Shown here: in pieces, positions 45,284 to 54,574 of the stretch
How the letters are laid out: each line of letters begins with the position of its first letter
Numbering within the stretch: position 1 is the stretch's first letter
DNA from: Mucilaginibacter rubeus
Lineage (GTDB): Bacteria; Bacteroidota; Bacteroidia; Sphingobacteriales; Sphingobacteriaceae
DNA: 64,000 bases
Assembly (NCBI RefSeq): GCF_003286415.2
Contig: NZ_CP043450.1
Location: 5,642,001 to 5,706,000, forward strand
Direction of reading: 5' to 3'
The notes under the pieces: model-generated
What the model saw: the letters and a program-made list of their open reading frames with translations, nothing else
What the model was told of the DNA's origin: nothing
Databases searched by the model: none
Program-made: the position numbers and the translations under genes

Positions 45284-45353
45284 AAAGGTGGCCAAAGTTA
45301 CACTGCTCCCAATAGCCATACGCCATTTAGAAGCAGTGTATTTGGACACCTTC
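45284..45353 (-). terminator. Long imperfect hairpin after katA
   Basis: aaggtggccaaagttacactgct pairs imperfectly with agcagtgtatttggacacctt, in a 70 bp span. It lies 13 bp past the katA stop and may terminate katA or be another palindromic element. Confidence 0.55.
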
Positions 45354-45365
45354 TTTTGTTAGAGA

Positions 45366-46865
45366 TTAAACACCTTGAGGCATTTGCTTCATCGTTTCGG
45401 CCAGGTCAAGCTCCAGGCCTTTGGCAACGGCCATACCTAAATTGATATCAGCCCTAAACCAGTGGCAAAGCTGGCGGTTGATGATCATATCTTTTTTAGG
45501 CCCTTCAATACCACTCATTGAGTTTACGATGTTGGCGATCAGATCTTTTTTCTGTTGAGCATCCATCAGGCGATAAAGATTGCCTGGCTGGGTATAATGA
45601 TCGTTTTCGCCTTCCGCATTACGGTCATACCAGTCGCCAACCGGGCTGCCAAAATCCCAGGCTGGCTCTTTATAGCTTTGATCTATTTCGATATCGTCAA
45701 AACTATTAGGGAAATAGTTAGGATTTGATCCACCATTACCGTTAACCGCTATCTGGCCGTCGCGCTGGTAATTGCTTACCAGGTAAGGACATTTGTTAAC
45801 CGGAATCTGTTCATAATTACCACCTAAGCGATAACGATGAGCGTCAGGGTATGAAAGGATCCGCCCCTGCAGCATTTTATCCGGCGAGTAGCCTACGCCA
45901 TCGATAACGTGCGCCGGTGCAAACGCAGCCTGTTCCACATGGGCAAAATAGTTATCCGGGTTTTCGTTTAATTCCAATACGCCCACGTCAATCAAAGGAT
46001 AATCTGCGTGTGGCCATACTTTGGTTAAATCAAACGGATTAATATGGTAAGTTTTAGCATCCGCTTCGGGCATCACCTGTATTTTGAGCGTCCATTTAGG
46101 GAAGTCGCCATTATCGATAGCTGTTAATAGATCATGCTGTGCAAAATCAGGATTTTTTCCGCGCATTTCACCAGCCTCGGCATCGGTAAAGTTTTTAATG
46201 CCCTGCTGCGTTTTAAAGTGAAACTTAACCCAAAATCTTTCATTTTGGGCGTTGATGAACGAGAAGGTGTGACTGCCGAACCCATCCATATGACGGTATC
46301 CATAAGGAGTTCCACGATCACTCATCAAAATAGTTACCTGGTGTAAGCTTTCCGGATTCAGCGACCAAAAATCCCAAACCATAGTCGCGCTCTTGCAATT
46401 AGTATAAGGATCGCGTTTCTGGGTATGAATAAAATCGCTGAATTTTTTAGGATCTTTTATGAAGAATACCGGGGTGTTGTTACCTACCAGGTCCCAGTTG
46501 CCGTCTTCGGTATAAAACTTAATGGCAAAGCCACGTGGGTCACGTTCGGTATCGGCCGAACCTTTTTCGCCACCAACGGTCGAAAAACGCAGAAACAATT
46601 TGGTTTGCTTTCCTATAGTATTAAATAGTTTAGCACGGGTGTATTTTGAAATATCGTGTGTAACTGTAAAAGTACCATAGGCCCCGGAACCTTTGGCATG
46701 AACTACACGCTCAGGAATCCTTTCGCGGTTGAAGTGCGCCATTTTTTCGTGTAGAATGTAATCCTGTAACAGGATAGGTCCGCGGGGACCGGCTGTCATT
46801 GAGTTTTCATCTTCCACATAAGGCCTGCCCGATGCTGTAGTTAGTTTCTTTTTGTTTGTTTCCAT
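45366..46865 (-). CDS. katA: Monofunctional haem catalase
   Basis: A 499-residue catalase (clade 3 length) that dismutates hydrogen peroxide. The start at 46865 (METNKKKL) was chosen, since the 8-codon extension upstream lies in the shared promoter region. The distal His is in 'ERVVHAKGSGAYG', the Asn is in 'LVGNNTPVFF', and the proximal haem-ligand Tyr is in 'RILSYPDAHRYRLG' (about residue 335). It diverges from oxyR, 93 bp away, which is the classic regulator-target layout. Confidence 0.95.
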   Translation of the reverse strand: METNKKKLTTASGRPYVEDENSMTAGPRGPILLQDYILHEKMAHFNRERIPERVVHAKGSGAYGTFTVTHDISKYTRAKLFNTIGKQTKLFLRFSTVGGEKGSADTERDPRGFAIKFYTEDGNWDLVGNNTPVFFIKDPKKFSDFIHTQKRDPYTNCKSATMVWDFWSLNPESLHQVTILMSDRGTPYGYRHMDGFGSHTFSFINAQNERFWVKFHFKTQQGIKNFTDAEAGEMRGKNPDFAQHDLLTAIDNGDFPKWTLKIQVMPEADAKTYHINPFDLTKVWPHADYPLIDVGVLELNENPDNYFAHVEQAAFAPAHVIDGVGYSPDKMLQGRILSYPDAHRYRLGGNYEQIPVNKCPYLVSNYQRDGQIAVNGNGGSNPNYFPNSFDDIEIDQSYKEPAWDFGSPVGDWYDRNAEGENDHYTQPGNLYRLMDAQQKKDLIANIVNSMSGIEGPKKDMIINRQLCHWFRADINLGMAVAKGLELDLAETMKQMPQGV

Positions 46866-46929
46866 ATTTAGTTGCGTTTGATAGTCCAAACCTCACGAAA
46901 ATATTTCAATAGAAAAAATCAATAATTAT

Positions 46930-46937
46930 TATCTTTG
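46930..46937 (+). promoter_or_regulatory. oxyR -7 promoter element
   Basis: TATCTTTG matches TAnnTTTG exactly, 21 bp before the oxyR ATG. It is next to the OxyR-type half-site at 46939-46953. Confidence 0.65.
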
Positions 46938-46938
46938 C

Positions 46939-46953
46939 ATAGCATTTATCTAT
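46939..46953. promoter_or_regulatory. OxyR-type half-site ATAG-N7-CTAT
   Basis: atag-catttat-ctat matches one dimer half of the E. coli OxyR consensus (ATAG-N7-CTAT), also the LysR T-N11-A pattern. It lies just downstream of the oxyR -7 element, where it would allow autorepression. The second half of a tetramer site is not clear. Confidence 0.55.
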
Positions 46954-46958
46954 ATTAC

Positions 46959-47894
46959 ATGACTATTACACAACTGGAGTATATTGTGGCGGTTGATACC
47001 TACCGAAGCTTTGTTTTGGCCGCCGAAAAATGTTTTGTTACCCAGCCAACGCTGAGTATGCAGGTACAAAAACTGGAAGATACACTTGGTGTCAAGATTT
47101 TTGACAGGAGCAAACAACCGGTAGTCCCTACTGAAATAGGCATTGAAATCATTAGCCAGGCACGTGTAATGCTGTCTGAAAGCGAAAAGATCAAAGAGAT
47201 CATTTCCGACAGACAAAAGGAACTTTCAGGAGAATTAAGAGTTGGCATTATTCCTACCGTATCTCCTTATATCTTACCCAAAATCATTCATGGTTTTATC
47301 GAAAAATATCCGCAGGTAAAACTGATTGTGTGGGAACAAACCACCGAGGAAATCATTCAGCAGTTAAAACTGGGTATGTTGGATTGCGGGATCCTCTCCA
47401 CGCCGCTGCATGAAAGTAACCTTACGGAGATCCCGGTGTTTTATGAAAACTTTGTGGCCTATGTATCCAAAAACAGTAAGCTTTCTAAAAAGAAAAACAT
47501 CGTTCCGGATGATATAGATATGGAGGAGATCTGGATCTTAAACGAAGGTCATTGCATGCGCGAACAGGTATTGAACATTTGCCAGCGACGTAAATCAACC
47601 CGGGGTTTTCAACATTTTGAATACAACACGGGCAGCGTTGAAACCCTTAAACGTATGGTCGACCAAAATAATGGGGCCACCATCCTACCCGAACTGGCCT
47701 TGTCCGAACTAAGTGAAAAGCAACTGGATAAAGTGCGCTACTTTAAATCGCCTGAGCCGGCGCGCGAGGTAAGCATTGTGATACAGCGCAATTTTTTAAA
47801 ACGCCGCATGATTGAAGCTTTAAAAGCTGAGATACTGGAGTTTGTACCTAAACGAATGAAAAGCAAAAAGAAAAAGGAAGTGATGGATATTTAA
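46959..47894 (+). CDS. oxyR: Peroxide-sensing LysR regulator OxyR
   Basis: A 311-residue LysR-family regulator. The ATG at 46959 is preferred over the one at 46935, because it gives the usual 'MTITQLEYIVAV' start. The HTH is at about 18-45 ('CFVTQPTLSMQVQKLEDTLG'). The redox pair sits in 'GHCMREQVLNIC' with Cys 199 and Cys 208, exactly the positions of E. coli OxyR, so peroxide should form a 199-208 disulfide. It diverges from katA. A basic tail (KSKKKKEV) ends the protein. A terminator follows at 47914-47953. Confidence 0.93.
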   Translation: MTITQLEYIVAVDTYRSFVLAAEKCFVTQPTLSMQVQKLEDTLGVKIFDRSKQPVVPTEIGIEIISQARVMLSESEKIKEIISDRQKELSGELRVGIIPTVSPYILPKIIHGFIEKYPQVKLIVWEQTTEEIIQQLKLGMLDCGILSTPLHESNLTEIPVFYENFVAYVSKNSKLSKKKNIVPDDIDMEEIWILNEGHCMREQVLNICQRRKSTRGFQHFEYNTGSVETLKRMVDQNNGATILPELALSELSEKQLDKVRYFKSPEPAREVSIVIQRNFLKRRMIEALKAEILEFVPKRMKSKKKKEVMDI

Positions 47895-47913
47895 GGTGTA
47901 CTCATCATTTCCC

Positions 47914-47953
47914 AAGACTTACGAAGTTTTAAAAACTTCGTAAGTCTTTTCTT
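47914..47953 (+). terminator. Terminator after oxyR
   Basis: Perfect 16-bp arms (aagacttacgaagttt, 47914-47929; mate 47933-47948), then ttctttttac. It is 20 bp after the stop. Confidence 0.9.
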
Positions 47954-48072
47954 TTTACATCTTTCAAGTCACTAACATCTTGAAAACAAGCGATCTTACA
48001 GGGCAAATAACTTATTGTAATCAACTGTATACCAACACATAAAACCACACTATTTAGATTTATTATAAATAA

Positions 48073-48104
48073 TTTGCATTATAACACTTGCATGACTACT
48101 TTTG
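48073..48104 (+). promoter_or_regulatory. Promoter of the siderophore receptor gene
   Basis: TTTG (48073-48076), a 20-bp spacer, and TACTTTTG (48097-48104), both exact to the Bacteroidota consensus. Transcription should start near 48111. Confidence 0.8.
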
Positions 48105-48116
48105 CGCAATTATTTA

Positions 48117-48131
48117 TATTTAGTCTAAATA
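48117..48131 (+). promoter_or_regulatory. 7-1-7 palindromic operator of the siderophore receptor
   Basis: Perfect palindrome tatttag-t-ctaaata just after the predicted transcription start and 4 bp before the ATG. The 7-1-7 form resembles a Fur-type box, though DtxR-like regulators also use TTAG-N-CTAA. A related half-site (tatttagattta) begins at 48051. Confidence 0.65.
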
Positions 48132-48134
48132 ACA

Positions 48135-50555
48135 ATGAATCAACCCCTACAAGCTTTCAAAAAGCTATTTCCTCTCACAATTTTAGCGCTATTGCTGCTT
48201 ATTAATACACTCCCTACTCTGGCGCAGCAAGCAAGGGGTACTCTAAAAGGTAAAGTTATTACCATAAAAAACGATCCGGCCGAAAACGTATCGGTAACAC
48301 TTAAAGGCACCAAGTTTGGCACTATTACCGACGAAAATGGACTCTTCGAAATCAAAGCTCCTGAAGGTAACTACACACTGGTTATATCTGAAGTTGGCGC
48401 TAAAGGCCAGGAAAAATCCGTAAGCGTAAAGGCAGGTCAAACAACCAATCTTCAAACCATAACCGTTGATAATACCGTTCATGGCTTACAGGAAGTAAAT
48501 ATCAACGCAAACAAAACCAATAAATTTAAACGCACCCGCAGCGAAGATGTAGCTAAAATGCCATTAGCTAACCTCGAAAATCCGCAGGTTTACAACACAA
48601 TTAGCAGCCAGTTGATCCAGGAACAACTAATTTTTTCTGTTGATGACGCGCTCAGGAATACCCCGGGTTTACAAAAAATGTGGGATGCAACCGGTCGCGG
48701 TGGTGATGGTGGCGCTTATTTCAACAGCCGTGGTTTTATAGTACAAAGCTCTATCCGTAACGGCATTGCCGGTAAGGTTACCAACAGCGTTGATGCAGCA
48801 AATATTGAAAGAATTGAGGTGATCAAAGGCCCGTCAGGTACTTTGTTTGGTAATGCATTAACATCATACGGCGGTTTAATCAACCGTGTAACCAAAAAGC
48901 CTTATGACACCTTTGGTGGTGAAGTGAGCTTATCGGGCGGCAACTTCGGTTTTTACCGTGGTAGCGCAGATATCAACACTCCTCTTGATAAAGATAAAAA
49001 AGTACTATTCCGCTTAAATACCGCGTTTAACCACGACGGCAGTTTCCAGAATAATGGTTTTTCCCGCAACCTGGTTATCGACCCAAGCATCGTTTACAAA
49101 GCTAACGACAGGTTAACCATCAGTGCCGATGCAGAACTGTCTTACGGTAAAAACGTAGGCAAAACTATCTACTTTTTCCCTTATGGGCTAACTGTTGAAC
49201 AAATGGGTTTCAGCAGTCCTGATAAGTCAAATATTGATTACAGGCAAAGCTACCACGGTGACGGCCTTACCCAGATATCACAAAACAAAAACTTCTATGG
49301 CGAAGTAAAATACAAGATCTCTGATGCCTGGACCTCACGTACCAACCTGAGCTATACACATAGCTATTCAGATGGCCATGGTCTTTATTATTATCTATTG
49401 CCAGGCGATATGATTTCGCGAAACGATCAGGCTACCCGCAACAGCAAGGATGACATGTTCGAGGTTCAACAAAACTTTAACGGCGATTTCAAAATAGGCA
49501 AGTTCCGTAACAGATTTGTTGGCGGTCTGGATTTCTTCAGGGAAAATTCGCAGCAGTATTTCTACGGCAGTACACTTGATACCGTATCAGTAACCGGCAA
49601 CCACAACTACAGCAATTTTAACGGTGCCGCGCTGGACGCCATGTATGCAGCAGGTAACATAGGTTTTACCTATCCGGCCATGTACAAACGTAATACTTAT
49701 AGTGCTTATATTTCAGATGTATTTAACATTACCGATGAGTTAATGGCATCTGCAGGTTTACGTGTAGACAGGTTTGATAATAAAGGCAATTACGACCCGG
49801 TTTCAGAAAAAACTTCCGGCGCTTACAAACAAACCGCGTTCTCTCCAAAATTTGGCCTGGTTTATCAGCCGGTGAAAGACCACGTATCGTTATTTGCCAA
49901 CTACCAAAACAGCTTTAACAACCAAACCGGTACTACCGAAAACAACAAACCACTTAAACCTGAGCAGGCCAATCAAATTGAAGGTGGTGTAAAGTTGGAT
50001 CTGTTTGATGGCAAATTAAGCAGTACCGTAAGCTACTATGATATCAAGGTAAAAGATATTGTACGCCCGTCTACCGTAAACCCGGTGCTTTCTGTACAGG
50101 ATGGCACGCAATTCAGCAAAGGTTTTGAAGCCGAGGTAATCGCAAACCCGCTACCGGGTTTAAACTTAACCGCTGGCTTTACTTACAATAATTCAAAGCT
50201 TACCAAAACTGCCGATGCTACGGTTGAAGGTCTGCGTCCGGCAACAGCGGGTTCACCTTACCAGGCTAACTTCTGGGCAAGCTACAAAATTCAACAAGGC
50301 GCAGTTAAAGGTTTAGGCTTTGGTATTGGCGGCAATTATGCCAGCGATAACAAAGTTATCAACAGCCGCACCTTAGGCGTATTTACACTGCCATCATATA
50401 CTATACTGAATGCCTCAGCATTTTACGATACCAACAGGTACAGGTTCGGCGCCAAGATAGATAACTTTAATAACCAGAAATACTGGGTAGGTTACGGCAC
50501 CGTGAACCCTCAAAAATTAAGAAGCTTTGCACTGAGCGCTACCTATAAATTTTAA
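48135..50555 (+). CDS. TonB-dependent siderophore receptor
   Basis: An 806-residue outer-membrane receptor. A signal peptide (about 1-31, ending TLAQQ) is followed by a carboxypeptidase-like domain (about 36-115), a plug (about 135-245, 'VDDALRNTPGLQKMW', 'IERIEVIKGPSGTLFGN') and a beta-barrel with C-terminal strand 'LRSFALSATYKF', ending in Phe. The plug motifs 'IEVIKGPSGTLFGN' and 'GGLINRVTKKP' are those of ferric-siderophore receptors. The promoter carries an iron-type palindrome. The PepSY gene starts 3 bp after the stop, so the two form an operon for ferric-siderophore import and reduction. Confidence 0.92.
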   Translation: MNQPLQAFKKLFPLTILALLLLINTLPTLAQQARGTLKGKVITIKNDPAENVSVTLKGTKFGTITDENGLFEIKAPEGNYTLVISEVGAKGQEKSVSVKAGQTTNLQTITVDNTVHGLQEVNINANKTNKFKRTRSEDVAKMPLANLENPQVYNTISSQLIQEQLIFSVDDALRNTPGLQKMWDATGRGGDGGAYFNSRGFIVQSSIRNGIAGKVTNSVDAANIERIEVIKGPSGTLFGNALTSYGGLINRVTKKPYDTFGGEVSLSGGNFGFYRGSADINTPLDKDKKVLFRLNTAFNHDGSFQNNGFSRNLVIDPSIVYKANDRLTISADAELSYGKNVGKTIYFFPYGLTVEQMGFSSPDKSNIDYRQSYHGDGLTQISQNKNFYGEVKYKISDAWTSRTNLSYTHSYSDGHGLYYYLLPGDMISRNDQATRNSKDDMFEVQQNFNGDFKIGKFRNRFVGGLDFFRENSQQYFYGSTLDTVSVTGNHNYSNFNGAALDAMYAAGNIGFTYPAMYKRNTYSAYISDVFNITDELMASAGLRVDRFDNKGNYDPVSEKTSGAYKQTAFSPKFGLVYQPVKDHVSLFANYQNSFNNQTGTTENNKPLKPEQANQIEGGVKLDLFDGKLSSTVSYYDIKVKDIVRPSTVNPVLSVQDGTQFSKGFEAEVIANPLPGLNLTAGFTYNNSKLTKTADATVEGLRPATAGSPYQANFWASYKIQQGAVKGLGFGIGGNYASDNKVINSRTLGVFTLPSYTILNASAFYDTNRYRFGAKIDNFNNQKYWVGYGTVNPQKLRSFALSATYKF

Positions 50556-50558
50556 TGA

Positions 50559-51725
50559 ATGACGCCTTTTAAAAAAGCACTACTATTCATACATCGCTGG
50601 CTCGGATTTATATCCGGGCTTGTGGTGTTTATAGTGAGTATCACCGGCTGTATTTTCTGTTTTCAGGACGAAATCCAGGATGCCATACACAGCTACCGTA
50701 AGGTTGAGATACAAAACAAGCCATACATAGCGCCATCAATCCTTAAAGCTGAGGCGCTAAAAGGCCGCAAAGGAGCTACCGCCAGTTATGTTTATTATTA
50801 TGGCATCGGTCGCCCGGCAGGAGTCTTGGTAACCGATAAGAAAGAAGGTCTGCTGTTTGTGTACCAGAACCCTTACACCGGTAAGATCATACATACCGAA
50901 AGCCCAACTACAAATTTCTTCATCATTGTTGAATATATCCACTTGTACCTGTTGCTACCAGCCAATATTGGGACTTTAGTGGTAGGCATTTCGGTAATTA
51001 TTTTTGTAGTGCTGATGATTACCGGTATTGTACTCTGGTGGCCAAAACGCAAAAGCGATCGCAAACGCAGCTTCACTATTAAATGGGGCGGTCGCTGGAG
51101 AAGGGTGAATTATGACCTGCATAACGTTTTAGGTTTTTATGCAACAAGTGTGGCTATCATATTAGCCATAACCGGTCTTTCCATATCATTTGACTGGATG
51201 CGCGAAGGGATTTACGCAGCCGCTAATCTGGGCAAAGCACATCCCGAAGAAAAGGCAGTTTTCAAGTCGGACTCATTATTGAATGGCAAAATAGATACTA
51301 CCCAGGTTATCAACAAAGCTTACCTGTCTGCTAAAGCAACTTCACCAAAGGCCGAAATGTTTTTAATTTATGACGATGCAACAAAAGCGGGCGCAATTGG
51401 TGTAACCGCGTATGCACAGGCCCTGCACTACTATGAAAGCGATACCTACTCATTCGATAAGTACACCGGAAAGCTGCTGAACCGCACAGCGCACGAGCAA
51501 AAAAGTGCCGGCATGAAGATGAATAACATGAACTATGATATTCACGTAGGTCAGATCCTTGGGCTTCCCGGTAAGATCATCGCTTTTTTGGCCAGTCTAA
51601 TTTGTGCCAGCTTGCCCATTACCGGCTTCATTATCTGGCTGGGCAAACGCAAAAAAACCAAATCAAAAAAGGTTAAATCAGTAGTGCATCGCCGCACTGT
51701 AAGGCAGCATTTACCGGCTAAGTAA
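50559..51725 (+). CDS. PepSY-associated TM protein, probable ferric-siderophore reductase
   Basis: A 388-residue inner-membrane protein with four predicted transmembrane helices: 'LGFISGLVVFIVSITGCIFCF', 'IGTLVVGISVIIFVVLMITGIVLWW', 'VLGFYATSVAIILAITGLSIS' and 'IIAFLASLICASLPITGFIIWL'. Conserved His lie at 'FIHRWLG', 'YDLHNVLG' and 'NYDIHVGQ', which fit haem ligands of the PepSY_TM/FhuF-like reductase group. PepSY domains (about 45-110 and 255-310) lie in the periplasm. The gene is coupled to the siderophore receptor, so it probably reduces the imported ferric complex. The tail is basic. Confidence 0.85.
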   Translation: MTPFKKALLFIHRWLGFISGLVVFIVSITGCIFCFQDEIQDAIHSYRKVEIQNKPYIAPSILKAEALKGRKGATASYVYYYGIGRPAGVLVTDKKEGLLFVYQNPYTGKIIHTESPTTNFFIIVEYIHLYLLLPANIGTLVVGISVIIFVVLMITGIVLWWPKRKSDRKRSFTIKWGGRWRRVNYDLHNVLGFYATSVAIILAITGLSISFDWMREGIYAAANLGKAHPEEKAVFKSDSLLNGKIDTTQVINKAYLSAKATSPKAEMFLIYDDATKAGAIGVTAYAQALHYYESDTYSFDKYTGKLLNRTAHEQKSAGMKMNNMNYDIHVGQILGLPGKIIAFLASLICASLPITGFIIWLGKRKKTKSKKVKSVVHRRTVRQHLPAK

Positions 51726-51741
51726 ATAGCCATTCTCTTTT

Positions 51742-51827
51742 ATGTCATTGCGAGCGAAGCGTGGCAACCGCACGGAGGCATATCCGCCTTGTATAGTTCG
51801 CGATTGCTTCGTGCCTCGCAATGACAT
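51742..51827. repeat. GTCATTGCGAGG palindromic element, copy C
   Basis: The ends atgtcattgcgag (51742-51754) and ctcgcaatgacat (51815-51827) are perfect mates. The inner 'cgaagc/gcttcg' words are conserved. It lies between convergent genes. Confidence 0.9.
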
Positions 51828-51833
51828 GGTTTT

Positions 51834-52856
51834 TTAAACCTCCACCACTACCCCACCATCCAACGGATGCCCGGTGCAGGTAAGGATCCATCCTTGCGCA
51901 AGATCGGCATCAGTAAGCACATCATTCTTCACCATCTCTACTTTACCGCCGGTGCATTTGACCATACAGGTTGAACATACCCCACCCCGGCAACTATAAG
52001 GTAATGGAATGTTGTTTTGCAGTGCAGCCTGCAATATGGATTGGTTTTCACCCACCATAATATCATGCAGTTCGCCCCGGTATTTTATTTTAATGTTTTG
52101 TGGCGGGAAGCTGGTGATACCGCTTTTTACAGCCACTGTTTCAAGCACGAAATTTTCCCGGCGGATTTTGGCCTGATCAATCCCCATATACACCAGATCA
52201 AAGCGGATCATGCGCATATACGCAAACGGCCCGCACAGGTAAAATTCGGCATCAGCTAAACTAAAACGAAGGTGTTGCTTAACCAGCTTTTCCACCTTAT
52301 CGGTATTAAGTCGGTTAGCTTCGCTGCTTAGCAAATGAATAATAGTAAGCCTTTGAGGATGGGCTGCCGCCAGTTGATCAAGCTCATCTCTAAATAAAAT
52401 AGAAGCAGCATTTTGGTTACTGTAGATCAGTACCAACCTGCTTTTACCTTCCCGGCCAAGGATATATTTCAGCTGAGAAAAAACCGGTGTGATACCACTG
52501 CCTCCTGCAAATAAAAATATATCTTTTTGTTGTTGGTAATTGGTGATGGTAAAGCGCCCCGCCGGCGCAAGGGCTGTCAGCTCATCCCCTTCTTTTATTT
52601 TAGTAAGCATAAACCTGGAGATTTCTCCATTGGTAATGCGCTTTACAGTTATTGTCAGGTAAGCCTCATCAGGCGATGAGCTCAATGAATACGAGCGCCT
52701 GATCTCTTGCTGCCTATGGTTAAATATCAGAGTGATAAACTGACCTGCTGTGTACGGGATAGCCTCACCTTTTGTACTGCTTAAATAAAATGTAGCAGTA
52801 TCAGAAGTTTCCCATTTTACGCGTTCAACTTTAAGTTTTAAAATATCTTCCGTCAT
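51834..52856 (-). CDS. Ferredoxin reductase-like protein with C-terminal 2Fe-2S domain
   Basis: A 340-residue PaaE-type oxidoreductase. The ATG at 52856 is taken as start; a TTG one codon upstream is possible. A FAD-binding domain (about 5-100, 'RRSYSLSSSPDE') is followed by an NAD(P)-binding domain (about 105-230, 'IFLFAGGSGITPVFSQLKYIL', 'YLCGPFAYM') and a plant-type ferredoxin domain (about 255-340) with cluster motif 'CRGGVCSTC' (from about 288) and the fourth Cys in 'WILTCTGHPL'. It transfers electrons from NAD(P)H to an unknown oxygenase or desaturase. It abuts the amino-acid permease gene. Confidence 0.9.
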   Translation of the reverse strand: MTEDILKLKVERVKWETSDTATFYLSSTKGEAIPYTAGQFITLIFNHRQQEIRRSYSLSSSPDEAYLTITVKRITNGEISRFMLTKIKEGDELTALAPAGRFTITNYQQQKDIFLFAGGSGITPVFSQLKYILGREGKSRLVLIYSNQNAASILFRDELDQLAAAHPQRLTIIHLLSSEANRLNTDKVEKLVKQHLRFSLADAEFYLCGPFAYMRMIRFDLVYMGIDQAKIRRENFVLETVAVKSGITSFPPQNIKIKYRGELHDIMVGENQSILQAALQNNIPLPYSCRGGVCSTCMVKCTGGKVEMVKNDVLTDADLAQGWILTCTGHPLDGGVVVEV

Positions 52857-52859
52857 CAA

Positions 52860-54320
52860 TTAGTAGCGCTGGTGCTTATCCTCAAGCATTCTGCGGATAA
52901 CACTGTTCTTTTTGCCGTAAGTATAATAGATAACCAAACCAATTGCAAGCCAGATGATCAAACGCAACCAGGTATCGCCCGGTAAAAATGTCATCATGGC
53001 AAAGCAAGTCAATATCCCCAATACAGGCACCAATGGAACAAGCGGCGTTTTAAATGGTCGGTGAATATTGGGCTGTTGTTTACGTAAAATAAGTACACCC
53101 GCGCAAACCATTACAAATGCAAGCAGGGTACCAATACTGGTCATTTCGCCGACTACACGTATCGGCACAAAGGCAGCAAATAGGGCAATAAAAGCGCAAA
53201 GCATTATATTCGATTTCCAGGGGGTACGAAATTTAGGGTGAATCTCTGAAAATACTTTGGGTAACAATCCATCTTTCGACATAGAGAAAAACACGCGTGA
53301 TTGTCCCAACAGATCTACCAGGATCACCGAAGTATAACCTATCAATATAGCCAATACAATAGCCTTGCTTAGCCATTGGTAATGTGTTTTTTCGATGGCG
53401 ATAGCAACGGGAGCGCCTGAACCTATAAACTCTTTATAATTGGCCATCCCCGTCATGACGTGCGCAAACACGATAAATAATACCGTACAAATCAGTAATG
53501 AACCAATGATACCAATAGGCATATTACGTTGCGGGTTCTTAGCCTCCTGCGCCGCGGTTGATACGGCATCGAAACCGATAAATACAAAGAATACCAGTCC
53601 TGCCCCTCTCAATATACCCGACCAGCCATAATCGCCCCAAACACCGGTATTTTGCGGAATGTATGGATGATAATTCTGCGGGTTAATGAACGACCAGCCC
53701 ACAGCTATAAACACCAACACCACCCCTACTTTCAGGGTTACTATAATAGCATTAACCAATGCCGAACCTTTGGTACCGCGGATAATGATGCTGGTAACCA
53801 GGATCACAATTAAGGCAGCGGGTAAATTAATAATCCCGTTTATAACATCCCCATTAGCAGCCTTGGCCGTTTCAAAAGGCGAAAGTGTCAGTTGCGGCGG
53901 CAAATACAGATCAAACCACGATAAAAATTTGGTAAGATATTGCGACCAGCTAATGGCCACCGTTGCCGCCCCCACGGCATATTCAAGTGCAAGGTCCCAG
54001 CCTATGATCCAGGCAAAAAGCTCGCCCATGGTGGCGTATGAGTAGGTATAAGCGCTCCCTGCAACAGGAATCATGGCCGAAAACTCGGCATAACAAAGCG
54101 CGGCAAATGCACAACCTACAGCGGCTATCAGGAAAGATATAGTTACCGCCGGGCCCGAATGCTGACCAGCTGCTATCCCTGTTAAGGAAAATAAACCTGC
54201 CCCTATAATGATGCCTATCCCAATTAAAATCAGGTTAACCGGCCCTAACGAGCGTTTTAATGAATGTTCGCCTTCTTCCTTTGATTCGCGGAGCAGGGTT
54301 TCAATGGGCTTTTTGATCAT
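52860..54320 (-). CDS. APC-family amino-acid permease (cationic amino acid type)
   Basis: A 486-residue transporter with about 12 to 14 hydrophobic segments. 'GIGIIIGAGLFSLTGIAAG' is the first-helix substrate-binding signature, and 'SAMIPVAGSAYTYSYATMGELFAWIIGWDLALEYAVGAATVA' style sequence is helix 2-3. It resembles CAT/YfnA-type permeases. It should import or exchange amino acids across the inner membrane; specificity is unknown. Its stop is 3 bp before the start of the 2Fe-2S reductase gene, so the two are co-transcribed. Confidence 0.9.
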   Translation of the reverse strand: MIKKPIETLLRESKEEGEHSLKRSLGPVNLILIGIGIIIGAGLFSLTGIAAGQHSGPAVTISFLIAAVGCAFAALCYAEFSAMIPVAGSAYTYSYATMGELFAWIIGWDLALEYAVGAATVAISWSQYLTKFLSWFDLYLPPQLTLSPFETAKAANGDVINGIINLPAALIVILVTSIIIRGTKGSALVNAIIVTLKVGVVLVFIAVGWSFINPQNYHPYIPQNTGVWGDYGWSGILRGAGLVFFVFIGFDAVSTAAQEAKNPQRNMPIGIIGSLLICTVLFIVFAHVMTGMANYKEFIGSGAPVAIAIEKTHYQWLSKAIVLAILIGYTSVILVDLLGQSRVFFSMSKDGLLPKVFSEIHPKFRTPWKSNIMLCAFIALFAAFVPIRVVGEMTSIGTLLAFVMVCAGVLILRKQQPNIHRPFKTPLVPLVPVLGILTCFAMMTFLPGDTWLRLIIWLAIGLVIYYTYGKKNSVIRRMLEDKHQRY

Positions 54321-54408
54321 GATATAAAAAAGTCCACAAAGTTAGTAGATTATGGGATTGATAGGGAGATGGGATATAATTAGGAAGTAAAAAATATGCT
54401 TCTTCATT

Positions 54409-54504
54409 CCGTCATTGCGAGGCACGAAGCAATCCCAAATAAGCAGAGCGGCTATGCATGCCTCCCTTTAACATCGGGGATTGCTTCGTGCCTCGCAATG
54501 ACGG
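54409..54504. repeat. GTCATTGCGAGG palindromic element, copy D
   Basis: Perfect 28-bp arms (54409-54436 and 54477-54504) and a 40-bp centre. It is the best-preserved copy and lies between the permease start and the sod terminator. Confidence 0.93.
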
Positions 54505-54521
54505 GTGGAGATTAAAACAAA

Positions 54522-54553
54522 AAAGCGGCAGGACCATCAGATCCTGCCGCTTT
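54522..54553 (-). terminator. Terminator after superoxide dismutase gene
   Basis: aaagcggcagga (54522-54533) pairs with tcctgccgcttt (54542-54553), 22 bp past the stop, followed on the minus strand by ttttgttttaat. Confidence 0.9.
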
Positions 54554-54574
54554 AAATTTATGCGCTTAAATAAA

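Noticed and set aside
46866..46958. Extended starts for katA (46889) and oxyR (46935)
   Set aside because: Both would use codons in the shared promoter; the proteins align with their families from 46865 and 46959.
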